Source of the DNA: a virus
Virus record (IMG/VR): IMGVR_UViG_3300042479_000727
Span: 1 to 64,000 of that record
Length of the DNA: 64,000 nucleotides
Direction: 5' to 3' (one strand)
A model generated the notes under the pieces. The model was not told the DNA's origin. It worked only from the letters and a program-made list of their open reading frames with translations, and ran no database searches. Position numbers and translations under genes: made by a program. Every line of letters starts with the position of its first letter. The stretch's first letter is position 1. Positions 17,317-24,574 of the stretch are shown here, piece after piece.

Positions 17317-17837
17317 TGCAAAGTACATTGTTTGAAACAAAATTTTATAGTTATTATATCAATGATTGGGAATCAAAGAAAGAAAAAATTTCAAAAAAAA
17401 TTAATGCAGCGGCATTGGTAAGAAAGCCCGGTCAATTGTTTGCAAGCGATCGAGGTAATAACAGCTATCAGTCTGAGTTTGTTGAAATTTTTAAGAATGA
17501 ACTGGCTCTGTTTTCTAATGAAATTAAAGTAGAATCATTAGATATAGGCGACGTATGGACAGTGTCTTATGCAAAAGATGAATTTCATATCCCTCATAAT
17601 CACTCGGGGGTGGGATATTCGGGAATCATCTATTTAGATTACGATGAAACCTTACACAGTCCAACTTATTTTATTAATCCTGTAAATAATCCCATAACTG
17701 ATCAAACAGAGATAAAGAATATTGAAGCCAGTGAAGGATTAATGATTATTGTACCGAGTAATATTTTACATTACACGTTGCCTAATAATTCACACACAAT
17801 CAAAACTATAATTGGCTTTGATTTAAAATTTAGATAA
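17316..17837 (+). CDS. 2OG-Fe(II) oxygenase-like protein, GTG start
   Basis: 173 residues, starting at GTG that shares a G with the preceding TAG. VSYAKDEFHIPHNHSGVGYS (residues 83-102) supplies H94-x-H96, GIIYLDYDE follows, and LMIIVPSNILHYTLPNNSH supplies H152. Where relatives have Arg for the 2-oxoglutarate carboxylate, only K163 is in place. So it is a likely but divergent member. It is AT-rich like the rest of the block and tightly coupled to its neighbours. Confidence 0.7.
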   Translation: MQSTLFETKFYSYYINDWESKKEKISKKINAAALVRKPGQLFASDRGNNSYQSEFVEIFKNELALFSNEIKVESLDIGDVWTVSYAKDEFHIPHNHSGVGYSGIIYLDYDETLHSPTYFINPVNNPITDQTEIKNIEASEGLMIIVPSNILHYTLPNNSHTIKTIIGFDLKFR

Positions 17838-17847
17838 GGCGGTTTCT

Positions 17848-18534
17848 ATGACACATGATGTTATTCCGTTATTTCCAACTCCATTATTTGTTGCAGAGAT
17901 ACAAGGATTCACCAACGAAGAATTAGAATTTGTAAAACAGTCATCTTTGTATTCTCGATACAAAGATGAACCAGGAAGATGTGTAGGATCGGATAGATTT
18001 GATATCATACATTTACCTGAAATGTCAAGAGTATGTGATTTTGTGCAAACACAGTTGAATCTATATGCTCGAGAGGTAATGTCTATATCTAATCAGTTGT
18101 TTCCTACTATCAGTTGGTTGAATCGTACCACAACAGGTGCATATCATTATCAACATCATCATGTGAATAGCATTGTCAGCGGAGTTCTATATTTCACAGA
18201 GGATCCTGCACCTATTGAATTTCACGTAGATAAAAATTGTGTTTGGGGCTCATTAAAGATGTTTCCTATCAAATATAATCAATATAACACTCATAGCACC
18301 ACAGTTGAAATCAAACAAGGAACATTATTGATATTTCCGTCCTACTTAGAACATTCTGTAATGAGATCAATAGCTGACACTGATAGGATAAGTTTATCTT
18401 TTAACACTTGGGTGAATGGAACAATAGGCCTATTAGATAAGACCAGTTTTTTAAATTTAGATGCTCCAACATTAAAATTTGAGCCCAAAGACAATTTGAA
18501 TGTGTTGATAGAACGACAACGATTGCAAAAATGA
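17848..18534 (+). CDS. TIGR02466-type 2OG-Fe(II) oxygenase (second copy)
   Basis: 228 residues. VIPLFPTPLFVAEI at the start, ISWLNRTTTGAYHYQHHHVN (H103-x-H105) with NSIVSGVLYF, and LLIFPSYLEHSVMRSIADTD (H169) then RISLSFNTWVNG (R180). This is the same motif order as the 14797 gene. The extra 30 residues at the C-terminus carry no motif. It overlaps the next gene by 4 bases. Confidence 0.85.
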   Translation: MTHDVIPLFPTPLFVAEIQGFTNEELEFVKQSSLYSRYKDEPGRCVGSDRFDIIHLPEMSRVCDFVQTQLNLYAREVMSISNQLFPTISWLNRTTTGAYHYQHHHVNSIVSGVLYFTEDPAPIEFHVDKNCVWGSLKMFPIKYNQYNTHSTTVEIKQGTLLIFPSYLEHSVMRSIADTDRISLSFNTWVNGTIGLLDKTSFLNLDAPTLKFEPKDNLNVLIERQRLQK

Positions 18535-19058
18535 TTAAACAGTATAACAAATTCACAGACGAATGGTTGCATTCTATAGTTAAAGAACAAGTATTAAATC
18601 CGATGTTAGATTGGAATTTTCCAAGTTATGCAACCGGTGAAATCGATTTAGAAAAGGCGGCATTTGGTAAGTTAACATTTAATAAACAACAAAACATCAA
18701 TAATTGGAACAGAGTAGAATCATTGACCTATGTTCTTGATCGATGGTTAGATCAAAATAAAGAATGGTTTAAAATTGATTTTTTAAATCACTGTATGATA
18801 AATTTTTACACTGCTGGTCAGGTCACTGCCTGGCATAATGATAACTCTTATAAATTACCTGGAACATATAGTTTACTTTATTATGTAGATGATAGCAATG
18901 GCGGGACTGAATTTGAACATCAAAAATGTTTCCACAAAGAAAACACAGGCATATTTTTTGATTCTAATCTAAGTCATAGACCGATTGCGTCAACTAAACC
19001 TAGACGTATAAGTGTAAGTTGGGTTCTAAAAGGAACAATTTTGCACAATGCTCAATAA
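18531..19058 (+). CDS. 2OG-Fe(II) oxygenase, HxD prolyl-hydroxylase-like
   Basis: 175 residues. MINFYTAGQVTAWHNDNSYK (H102-x-D104), SLLYYVDDSNGGTEFEH, and FFDSNLSHRPIASTKPRRIS (H149, Arg158/159) followed by VSWVLKG give a clean 2OG oxygenase core. Last gene of the plus-strand oxygenase block. It converges with the small gene ending at 19066, and no terminator hairpin is visible between them. Confidence 0.8.
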   Translation: MIKQYNKFTDEWLHSIVKEQVLNPMLDWNFPSYATGEIDLEKAAFGKLTFNKQQNINNWNRVESLTYVLDRWLDQNKEWFKIDFLNHCMINFYTAGQVTAWHNDNSYKLPGTYSLLYYVDDSNGGTEFEHQKCFHKENTGIFFDSNLSHRPIASTKPRRISVSWVLKGTILHNAQ

Positions 19059-19065
19059 ATTTTGT

Positions 19066-19344
19066 TTAGTTTTTTTGTGCCTGTGACCAGTCTCTGATTC
19101 TAGTTTCTAATTTTTTTCTTATAGCTGTGATATCTTGTTTCATTTCACTGCCCATGGTAGGTAGCTGACGACTGTAGATCATTTCCATATGCATGCTATC
19201 TAATTTTTTTATTTCTGCAACAAGTTTATTCAATAGTTGTTGAGATTCTTGTTTAGCTGCACCATCAGGCATTGTGTCGATGGCTGTGCGATATCGCTCA
19301 TAATCTTCCTGGAATCTACTAGATTTTTGTAACAGACTTGACAT
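19066..19344 (-). CDS. Small helical hypothetical protein
   Basis: 92 residues, almost entirely charged helix with heptad-like spacing (KLVAEIKKLDSMHMEMIY, IRKKLETRIRDW), so probably a coiled coil. No family recognised. It overlaps the preceding gene by 26 bases at the end of the gp14-gp15 minus-strand transcript. A tail-assembly accessory role is a guess from location only. Confidence 0.6.
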   Translation of the reverse strand: MSSLLQKSSRFQEDYERYRTAIDTMPDGAAKQESQQLLNKLVAEIKKLDSMHMEMIYSRQLPTMGSEMKQDITAIRKKLETRIRDWSQAQKN

Positions 19345-19714
19345 TTTCTAACTCCAATATGGTTTCTATTTTCACACGTATTACTTGATTATTTAATGTA
19401 GTTCTCAATCCCGAGTGTAGTTGTTTGGGAAGGCAATCTAAATCAGCCCAGCATACAGTCTTTGACGCCATAGTCAAAAACTCTTGATCGACCACGCACA
19501 CATAGGTGCCATACTCAAACCCGCGATCTTCAGATAGATACAGTTCGATAGGAACTATACGCCCCTGTGCGTATTGAGTTAACAATGCGTCTGCATCCTC
19601 TAGAAGACTGTTATTGCGTTGAAAGGTAGGCACAGTCCATCGCTCATCATCTAAGATTAGAAATATGCGACCTGTGGTTTTAGCTAAAAATAATAATCCG
19701 GCACGCTGTTGCAT
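19319..19714 (-). CDS. Nudix-like protein lacking an obvious Nudix box
   Basis: 131 residues from the ATG at 19714, eight bases after the gp15 stop; an alternative reading to 19750 would overlap gp15. AGLLFLAKTTGRIFLILDDE and the later CWADLDCLPKQLHSGLRTTL match the strand order and the LPxxLHxGL segment of Nudix-like proteins found beside tail genes in T4-like cyanophages. The catalytic GX5EX7REUXEEXGU box is not present, so enzymatic activity is doubtful. Confidence 0.5.
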   Translation of the reverse strand: MQQRAGLLFLAKTTGRIFLILDDERWTVPTFQRNNSLLEDADALLTQYAQGRIVPIELYLSEDRGFEYGTYVCVVDQEFLTMASKTVCWADLDCLPKQLHSGLRTTLNNQVIRVKIETILELENVKSVTKI

Positions 19715-19722
19715 GCAGATAC

Positions 19723-21300
19723 TTATCCGCCCACTGTCTTGAAGTTCCACTCTCCTGGCAGATATTCACCTTCAAATGCTTTGAGCCATTGAGTGCCATC
19801 CCATTTGTATTTGATGCCTGTGCGGATATTTTGAATATGTGTGGGTGAGAAATCTTCACCTGCAATAGCTGCATCTTCCAATGTATGATCTTCAGGATTC
19901 CAAATTGTGGCCCAGGTTTGCCCAGTCCACTCTACAATAGAGTTGGCTGTGATCACAGGATCCGTGCCGTCTTGATTTTCCCATGATGAATCGTTATTAC
20001 TAGGATCACGCCAGGCCTGCGGACCTCTATATGGTATGTTTGTGCTGTCTGCAGGATTAGAAGGAAGGTTAATGTAACCTCCACGATTCTCACTGTTGTT
20101 GACATCGTCTAACATCAAGAATCTTAAACCTACTGGTATCTGCGAGTATGATCCATAGACTTCTAACGGATTATACTTGTAAGGATCTATGATAGCATCT
20201 ACCGTGCCTCTAGCAGCTATGCCGGGGATACTACTGGCAATGTCGTCATTGGCAGGATATGTGTCTGCATCTAAAGTCACCGTGAGAACAGTCTGGTCTA
20301 GAGGATTGATCACAAACGTGCCCACAATCTCATAGCCACTGGCTTTTTTGAACCATATCTCACTGCCCGGCACATAGCCGCCTTGTATCTCTAGAATCTT
20401 TGACCACTCTACCGGTTCGCCATTTTTAAATTCTTTCTGACTCAGCCCCAATGACTGCACAGCATCTAATGGATTCACGAGTGTGAGATCATATTGATTA
20501 TCATTGACTGTTCCTGTGTTAGATTTGAACAGTAACACTCGATAATTACCATAAGTTTTAGTAACTAGGGTCATACTGGATTGAGAAGTGTTGTATATTA
20601 GATCTGAAAGATCCATCACATCGCCCTGTTCTGTGAACACATTGGCTATTATGCTTTGAACTATGCCTAGTTTTTTGACCTTGGCCGGTGGTGATATATA
20701 CACAGGCATTTCAAAATCAAGACTGCAGATGTCTATATCTGATTCTGCGCCTTGAGGTATTGTCCTACTGGAAAAATTAGTGCCGGTTAGATACATGGCG
20801 CTGAGACTGGTCCAGTCTATATAATTGTCAGTGGTCTGTAGTTCTAAACTGGGATTAAACAGCACTAATATCTGTTCCAACAACTGTAATTTTTGATCGG
20901 TGTTGGATGTCCATATATCAGCTTTCATGGTCAGTTTGAATGGAGTAGGCATGAGCCTTTCAACAGTGTAATTGCCGCCCTGTGCGCCCGAATATTCTCT
21001 TGTGCCACTGGCGTCTGTGAATCTGCGTTCTCTCACATGTATCTTAGACACGAATGTGGGATCACTGAGCCTGTTAGTATCCATCTCAATGCCTGTGATA
21101 TAACAAGCTATTCTCGGCACCGTAGGCATTTTGTTTTCAGAATTATCTTTGATAATGCTGGCTACCTGTCTGGTCAAATCGCCATACATTACAGGAATCT
21201 GTCGTTGTTCGCCATCGCCTGCTTGATATTTAAATCCAATGAACACACGCATGAACTGCGTGACATACCGTCGTATCTGTCCGTCGTAGTGAAAATCCAT
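19723..21300 (-). CDS. gp15: gp15-like tail sheath stabiliser/completion protein (enlarged)
   Basis: 525 residues. The start FHYDGQIRRYVTQFMRVFIG and IPVMYGDLTRQVASI, then LPTPFKLTM-like (MPTPFKLTMKADIWTS) and QILVLFNPSLELQ, match T4 gp15 in order. gp15 caps the tail and connects it to the neck. T4 gp15 has about 270 residues; here a C-terminal half of about 270 residues (from roughly 20500 down to 19723) is extra and holds YVPGSEIWFK and EYLPGEWNFK repeats of unknown role. It lies directly after gp14 on the same strand. Confidence 0.8.
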   Translation of the reverse strand: MDFHYDGQIRRYVTQFMRVFIGFKYQAGDGEQRQIPVMYGDLTRQVASIIKDNSENKMPTVPRIACYITGIEMDTNRLSDPTFVSKIHVRERRFTDASGTREYSGAQGGNYTVERLMPTPFKLTMKADIWTSNTDQKLQLLEQILVLFNPSLELQTTDNYIDWTSLSAMYLTGTNFSSRTIPQGAESDIDICSLDFEMPVYISPPAKVKKLGIVQSIIANVFTEQGDVMDLSDLIYNTSQSSMTLVTKTYGNYRVLLFKSNTGTVNDNQYDLTLVNPLDAVQSLGLSQKEFKNGEPVEWSKILEIQGGYVPGSEIWFKKASGYEIVGTFVINPLDQTVLTVTLDADTYPANDDIASSIPGIAARGTVDAIIDPYKYNPLEVYGSYSQIPVGLRFLMLDDVNNSENRGGYINLPSNPADSTNIPYRGPQAWRDPSNNDSSWENQDGTDPVITANSIVEWTGQTWATIWNPEDHTLEDAAIAGEDFSPTHIQNIRTGIKYKWDGTQWLKAFEGEYLPGEWNFKTVGG

Positions 21301-22691
21301 TATAGGTCTGCCTCAGGTCTTAGAGCCTTGCTGAGACTCTGCTTTTCTTTAACTGTGTGACCGTCTATGGTGTTCACAGTGGGATTGTTTATGAATGTAG
21401 ATTTTTGTGTCTGACGCACATCTTTGTCTGCAAAAGGTTCGCCGGCTGCTACATCACTGGCTCCAAGATTGCTCATAGTCGTGCGCACATTGTCTTCAAA
21501 CTTGCGCCATCTTACTCCGTCAAATCTAAACAGTCTGTTAGGAAGATAATCTGTTCGCAGTGCAAATTGTCCATTAACAGGATTGTTTGGAAAAGAAATG
21601 CCTGCGGTAAATGGAGCACCGTTAGGAGGTAAACCGTCTTTGGTTAGATAACCTTCATAGCCATCACCATCCGCCGGTAATATCACCGAGCTAGCAGTCT
21701 GACCAACAAATATTGGATTACCATCTGAGTCAAATTGGGGAACTCCATTTTCATCAGTGGCTTGTGTAGCTGCGTCAACAGTCACCAACGATGCATCTAC
21801 ACTGGCTAATTCTGCGGTACCGTCGTTGGTTCTCTGTAGAGTATAATACTTGCTGGTATCGTAACCGCTGCGTGGTGCGTCTGCTTCTGCTTGATCTAAC
21901 ACCGCGGCAGTGATCTGCATTTCTTTTTCATAGGTACTGATCACATCTCGCAATGTATCTGCCAATGCATAATAGGTATTATTAGGCGGAGCCACACCAG
22001 TGACTTCTTGTATGACTTGATATTTTTTGCCATTGTCGGCTAATACAACATCGCCGGGATAGTAAGTTATGGTTGAATTATAAGTGCCTTTGAAGAATTC
22101 TCGGTCTGCAATGTCGTCTAGAATCTGTTTGAATTCTTGACTGTCTACTAATGGTTTGCACTTGGCACGATATAAATGTGGATACCATGTGGCTGAAAAT
22201 CCTTCCGCTGCTCTACTAACTTCTTCAATCACAAAGAAACGTTTCAAGGCAAAAGTTAAATCATTCAAAGCGTATTCGTCTTTGAGATGCGGCAGTTCTA
22301 TCACATCCCCTGCTATAATTTTACGACCTAGTTTTTCTACAGTATCGGTGATATGGAATGTGATAAAAATAGTGTCATTCTGTAGGAACAGGCCAAACTG
22401 GCTGAGATTAAAATCGATATCAGATATATTGTATACACCGCGCATGACATAAACATCAGGATCATATTTGCGATCTCGATTTTCTAAAAATAACAGATCC
22501 TGTATGTTTGCTACGTTATCAGTGGCGTAGGTAGGAGTGCTAGGACTATCGCCTTGTATGGCCGTGCCAGGACCTATATATCTGTGCACCAGCACATCTG
22601 TGCCGCCAACTTGGAACATTTCCCAGGCGGTTTTATCAATAAAGCGGAAATCGTTGCCCTTTTCGGGCCGGTATAAACTGAGTCTTGGCAT
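21300..22691 (-). CDS. gp14: gp14-like neck protein (enlarged)
   Basis: 463 residues from the ATG at 22691 (MPRLSLYRPE); a second ATG at 22697 is only one base from the promoter box. IQDLLFLENRDRKYDPDVYV, MRGVYNISDIDFNLSQFGL, and AGDVIELPHL follow the T4 gp14 order (a MYI-type strand, SKFGLxxxDxxxF, GDxIxxP). gp14 joins head and tail. T4 gp14 has about 256 residues; the extra C-terminal part here has no known motif except YLPNRLFRFDGVRWRKFEDN. Its stop overlaps the gp15 start. Confidence 0.75.
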   Translation of the reverse strand: MPRLSLYRPEKGNDFRFIDKTAWEMFQVGGTDVLVHRYIGPGTAIQGDSPSTPTYATDNVANIQDLLFLENRDRKYDPDVYVMRGVYNISDIDFNLSQFGLFLQNDTIFITFHITDTVEKLGRKIIAGDVIELPHLKDEYALNDLTFALKRFFVIEEVSRAAEGFSATWYPHLYRAKCKPLVDSQEFKQILDDIADREFFKGTYNSTITYYPGDVVLADNGKKYQVIQEVTGVAPPNNTYYALADTLRDVISTYEKEMQITAAVLDQAEADAPRSGYDTSKYYTLQRTNDGTAELASVDASLVTVDAATQATDENGVPQFDSDGNPIFVGQTASSVILPADGDGYEGYLTKDGLPPNGAPFTAGISFPNNPVNGQFALRTDYLPNRLFRFDGVRWRKFEDNVRTTMSNLGASDVAAGEPFADKDVRQTQKSTFINNPTVNTIDGHTVKEKQSLSKALRPEADL

Positions 22692-22698
22692 AGTCATA

Positions 22699-22705
22699 TA
22701 TTTAC
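22699..22705 (-). promoter_or_regulatory. Possible late promoter GTAAATA for gp14-gp15
   Basis: GTAAATA on the minus strand, 7 bases before the ATG at 22691. It stands back to back with the plus-strand box at 22713, with 7 bases between them, so one small region may fire both ways. Confidence 0.5.
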
Positions 22706-22712
22706 CGCTACG

Positions 22713-22719
22713 ATAAATA
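22713..22719 (+). promoter_or_regulatory. T4-type late promoter of gp13, leaderless spacing
   Basis: ATAAATA, then CTCGT, then the ATG at 22725. Five bases separate box and start, so the predicted first transcribed base is the A of ATG. Confidence 0.75.
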
Positions 22720-22724
22720 CTCGT

Positions 22725-23483
22725 ATGAGCACATCAGATCAAGCCAAAAATTCCGTATACAACTACTGCAAAACCATGCTAGGCGATGGTATGGTAGATG
22801 TAGAACTAGATCCCATCCACTACGACACAGCACTTAATCGTGCTCTAGCAGTTTTCCGTCAGCGTAGCGACAACGCTGTGGAAGAAAGTTATGCGTTTTT
22901 AACCCTCACAGAAAGCACCAACGAATATATCCTGCCCAAAGAAATACAGCAGGTTCGACAGATATTCCGCAGATCGGTGGGATCAAGAACGGGTAATGGA
23001 ACGGGTGGAACGGTGTTTGAGCCATTTAACTTGGCCTATGCCAATACCTATTTGTTGAGTTCAACGAATATGGGCGGCTTGCTAACCTATGAACTGTTTG
23101 CACAGTATCAAGAATTGGTAGGCAAGATGTTTGGTTCATTTATTAACTACACATGGCATCCACAGAGTCACAAGCTGATCATACATCAACGTCCTCGCGG
23201 CGAAGAATCTGTGATGTTGCAGGTATACAATAGCCGACCTGACTTTGTGATTATTGATGATGTGTATTCCGGACAGTGGATCAAAGACTATGCGTTAGCC
23301 AACTGCAAAATGATGCTAGGACAGGCTCGAAGCAAGTTTGGACAGATCGCAGGTCCGCAGGGTGGTACTCAACTCAATGGTACAGCACTGATCACAGAAG
23401 GTCAAACTGAGATGGAAAAACTCACCGACGATCTGATGAAATTGGTTCCCGGCGGCAGCGGATATACCTGGATAACTGGTTGA
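22725..23483 (+). CDS. gp13: gp13-like neck protein
   Basis: 252 residues. The start SVYNYCKTMLGDGMVDVELD, HYDTALNRALAVFRQRSDNA, FLTLTESTNEYILPKEIQQV, and a C-terminal QWIKDYALANCKMMLGQARS with GTALITEG are the hallmarks of T4-like gp13, the head-completion/neck protein that docks the tail with gp14. Length is close to the usual size. It is divergent from gp14, while in T4 the two are in one transcript. Confidence 0.85.
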   Translation: MSTSDQAKNSVYNYCKTMLGDGMVDVELDPIHYDTALNRALAVFRQRSDNAVEESYAFLTLTESTNEYILPKEIQQVRQIFRRSVGSRTGNGTGGTVFEPFNLAYANTYLLSSTNMGGLLTYELFAQYQELVGKMFGSFINYTWHPQSHKLIIHQRPRGEESVMLQVYNSRPDFVIIDDVYSGQWIKDYALANCKMMLGQARSKFGQIAGPQGGTQLNGTALITEGQTEMEKLTDDLMKLVPGGSGYTWITG

Positions 23484-23508
23484 CCTTATAACTAATCTAT
23501 ATTATAAT
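23480..23508 (+). promoter_or_regulatory. Sigma-70 promoter TTGACC-N17-TATAAT
   Basis: TTGACC at 23480-23485 and TATAAT at 23503-23508 with a 17-base spacer; the -35 box overlaps the gp13 stop codon. A short leader with AAAGGGG follows before the ATG at 23529. Predicts early transcription of the kinase gene inside a late structural region. Confidence 0.75.
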
Positions 23509-23528
23509 TGTTCTAAAGGGGACAATTT

Positions 23529-24185
23529 ATGATTATAGGTGTATGCGGTTTCATAGGCTCGGGCAAAGACACTGTAGCCGACTATCTAGTTAATTTTCAC
23601 GAATTTCGCAGAGAAAGTTTTGCTTCAACACTCAAAGATGCCGTGGCCAGCGTGTTTGGCTGGGATCGAACCATGCTGGAAGGGCGCACAGCACAGGCTC
23701 GAGAATGGCGTGAACAAGTAGATCCTTGGTGGGCAGCACGTTTAGACATGCCCACATTAACTCCTAGATGGGTTCTACAATACTGGGGAACAGAAGTCTG
23801 TCGTAGGTCGTTCCACGACGACATATGGATTGCTTCATTAGAAAACAAACTGCGTCTCAGCAAAGATCATATTGTAATTTCAGACTGCCGTTTCCCCAAT
23901 GAAATTAAATCAATTAAAGATGCAGGCGGCCAAATTGTTTGGGTGCAGCGTGGTGAGTTGCCTGACTGGTATGAGGATGCTATCAGCGCCAATCAAGGCA
24001 ATAATGTAGGGCTAAACGCCATGAAGATGCGTAAAATACATGCATCGGAATGGGCATGGCTGGGCAGTGATTTTGACAAGATCATCGACAACAATGGCAG
24101 CATCGATGAACTTTACGAGCAGAGTGCAAACCTAGTAGTCAGCAATAAGATCGCCTTGCCTCCAAGTTATACCCTCTTTGCCTAA
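23529..24185 (+). CDS. Deoxynucleoside monophosphate kinase-like protein (T4 gp1 type)
   Basis: 218 residues. The P-loop GFIGSGKDT is at residues 7-15, followed by the FASTLKDAVASVFGWDRTML segment typical of phage dNMP kinases. LQYWGTEVCRRSFHDDIWIA and VISDCRFPNEIKSI complete the family pattern; the latter strand ends with the conserved Asp-x-Arg. It would phosphorylate dNMPs for phage DNA synthesis in the cytoplasm. Own sigma-70 promoter and AAAGGGG site. The last 54 bases overlap the convergent zinc-finger gene. Confidence 0.8.
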   Translation: MIIGVCGFIGSGKDTVADYLVNFHEFRRESFASTLKDAVASVFGWDRTMLEGRTAQAREWREQVDPWWAARLDMPTLTPRWVLQYWGTEVCRRSFHDDIWIASLENKLRLSKDHIVISDCRFPNEIKSIKDAGGQIVWVQRGELPDWYEDAISANQGNNVGLNAMKMRKIHASEWAWLGSDFDKIIDNNGSIDELYEQSANLVVSNKIALPPSYTLFA

Positions 24186-24470
24186 GATAGCAGCGCAGTT
24201 CAAGCACACGGTTTTGAGATTTGAGGGTCTGCAGTTGTTGAGATTTTCATCTACATGAAACACTCGAAATACTTCGGCGTGTTGAGATCGAAACCCGCAT
24301 TTTTCACACACGGGTTTGGGTTTGTATCCTGCTCGTTGCCAACGTGGAACATGAGCACTTGCACCGTGTGCTAGACAGATTTCACACAGTGTTCTGTAAT
24401 AGGCACGAGTGTCTTTGTAGTAATTAATGGCTCTAGGTCGCTGTGCGCAGGCCTTGCATAGTGGTCGCAT
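24132..24470 (-). CDS. Zinc-binding HNH-like protein
   Basis: 112 residues. C5-x2-C8 and C29-x2-C32 form one zinc knuckle. C55-x2-C58 with FHVDENLNNCRPSNLKTVCL and then NC form a second zinc site in the style of HNH endonucleases. Similar proteins occur in T4-like cyanophages near gp13/gp18. Whether it cuts DNA is unclear because the first His of the HNH core is not obvious. It is read from a GTAAATA box four bases before its ATG. Confidence 0.65.
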   Translation of the reverse strand: MRPLCKACAQRPRAINYYKDTRAYYRTLCEICLAHGASAHVPRWQRAGYKPKPVCEKCGFRSQHAEVFRVFHVDENLNNCRPSNLKTVCLNCAAILGKEGITWRQGDLIADY

Positions 24471-24474
24471 TTGA

Positions 24475-24481
24475 TATTTAC
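24475..24481 (-). promoter_or_regulatory. Late-type promoter GTAAATA, leaderless spacing, minus strand
   Basis: GTAAATA, then TCAA, then the ATG at 24470 on the minus strand. It is the same geometry as the ATAAATA sites but with G in the first place. Confidence 0.5.
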
Positions 24482-24534
24482 CCTTTTAGACCCCTTTTGT
24501 TCGGTGCCTAACTTGCTGTTTTTGGAATAGTATG

Positions 24535-24541
24535 CTAAATA
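24535..24541 (+). promoter_or_regulatory. Possible late promoter CTAAATA of gp18
   Basis: CTAAATA, then a 33-base leader that holds CCAGGAGAA before the ATG at 24575. A strongly expressed tail-sheath gene should have a late promoter, and this is the best candidate in the gap. Confidence 0.45.
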
Positions 24542-24574
24542 TTATGAGCAACTATTACCAGGAGAATAGGCGAT

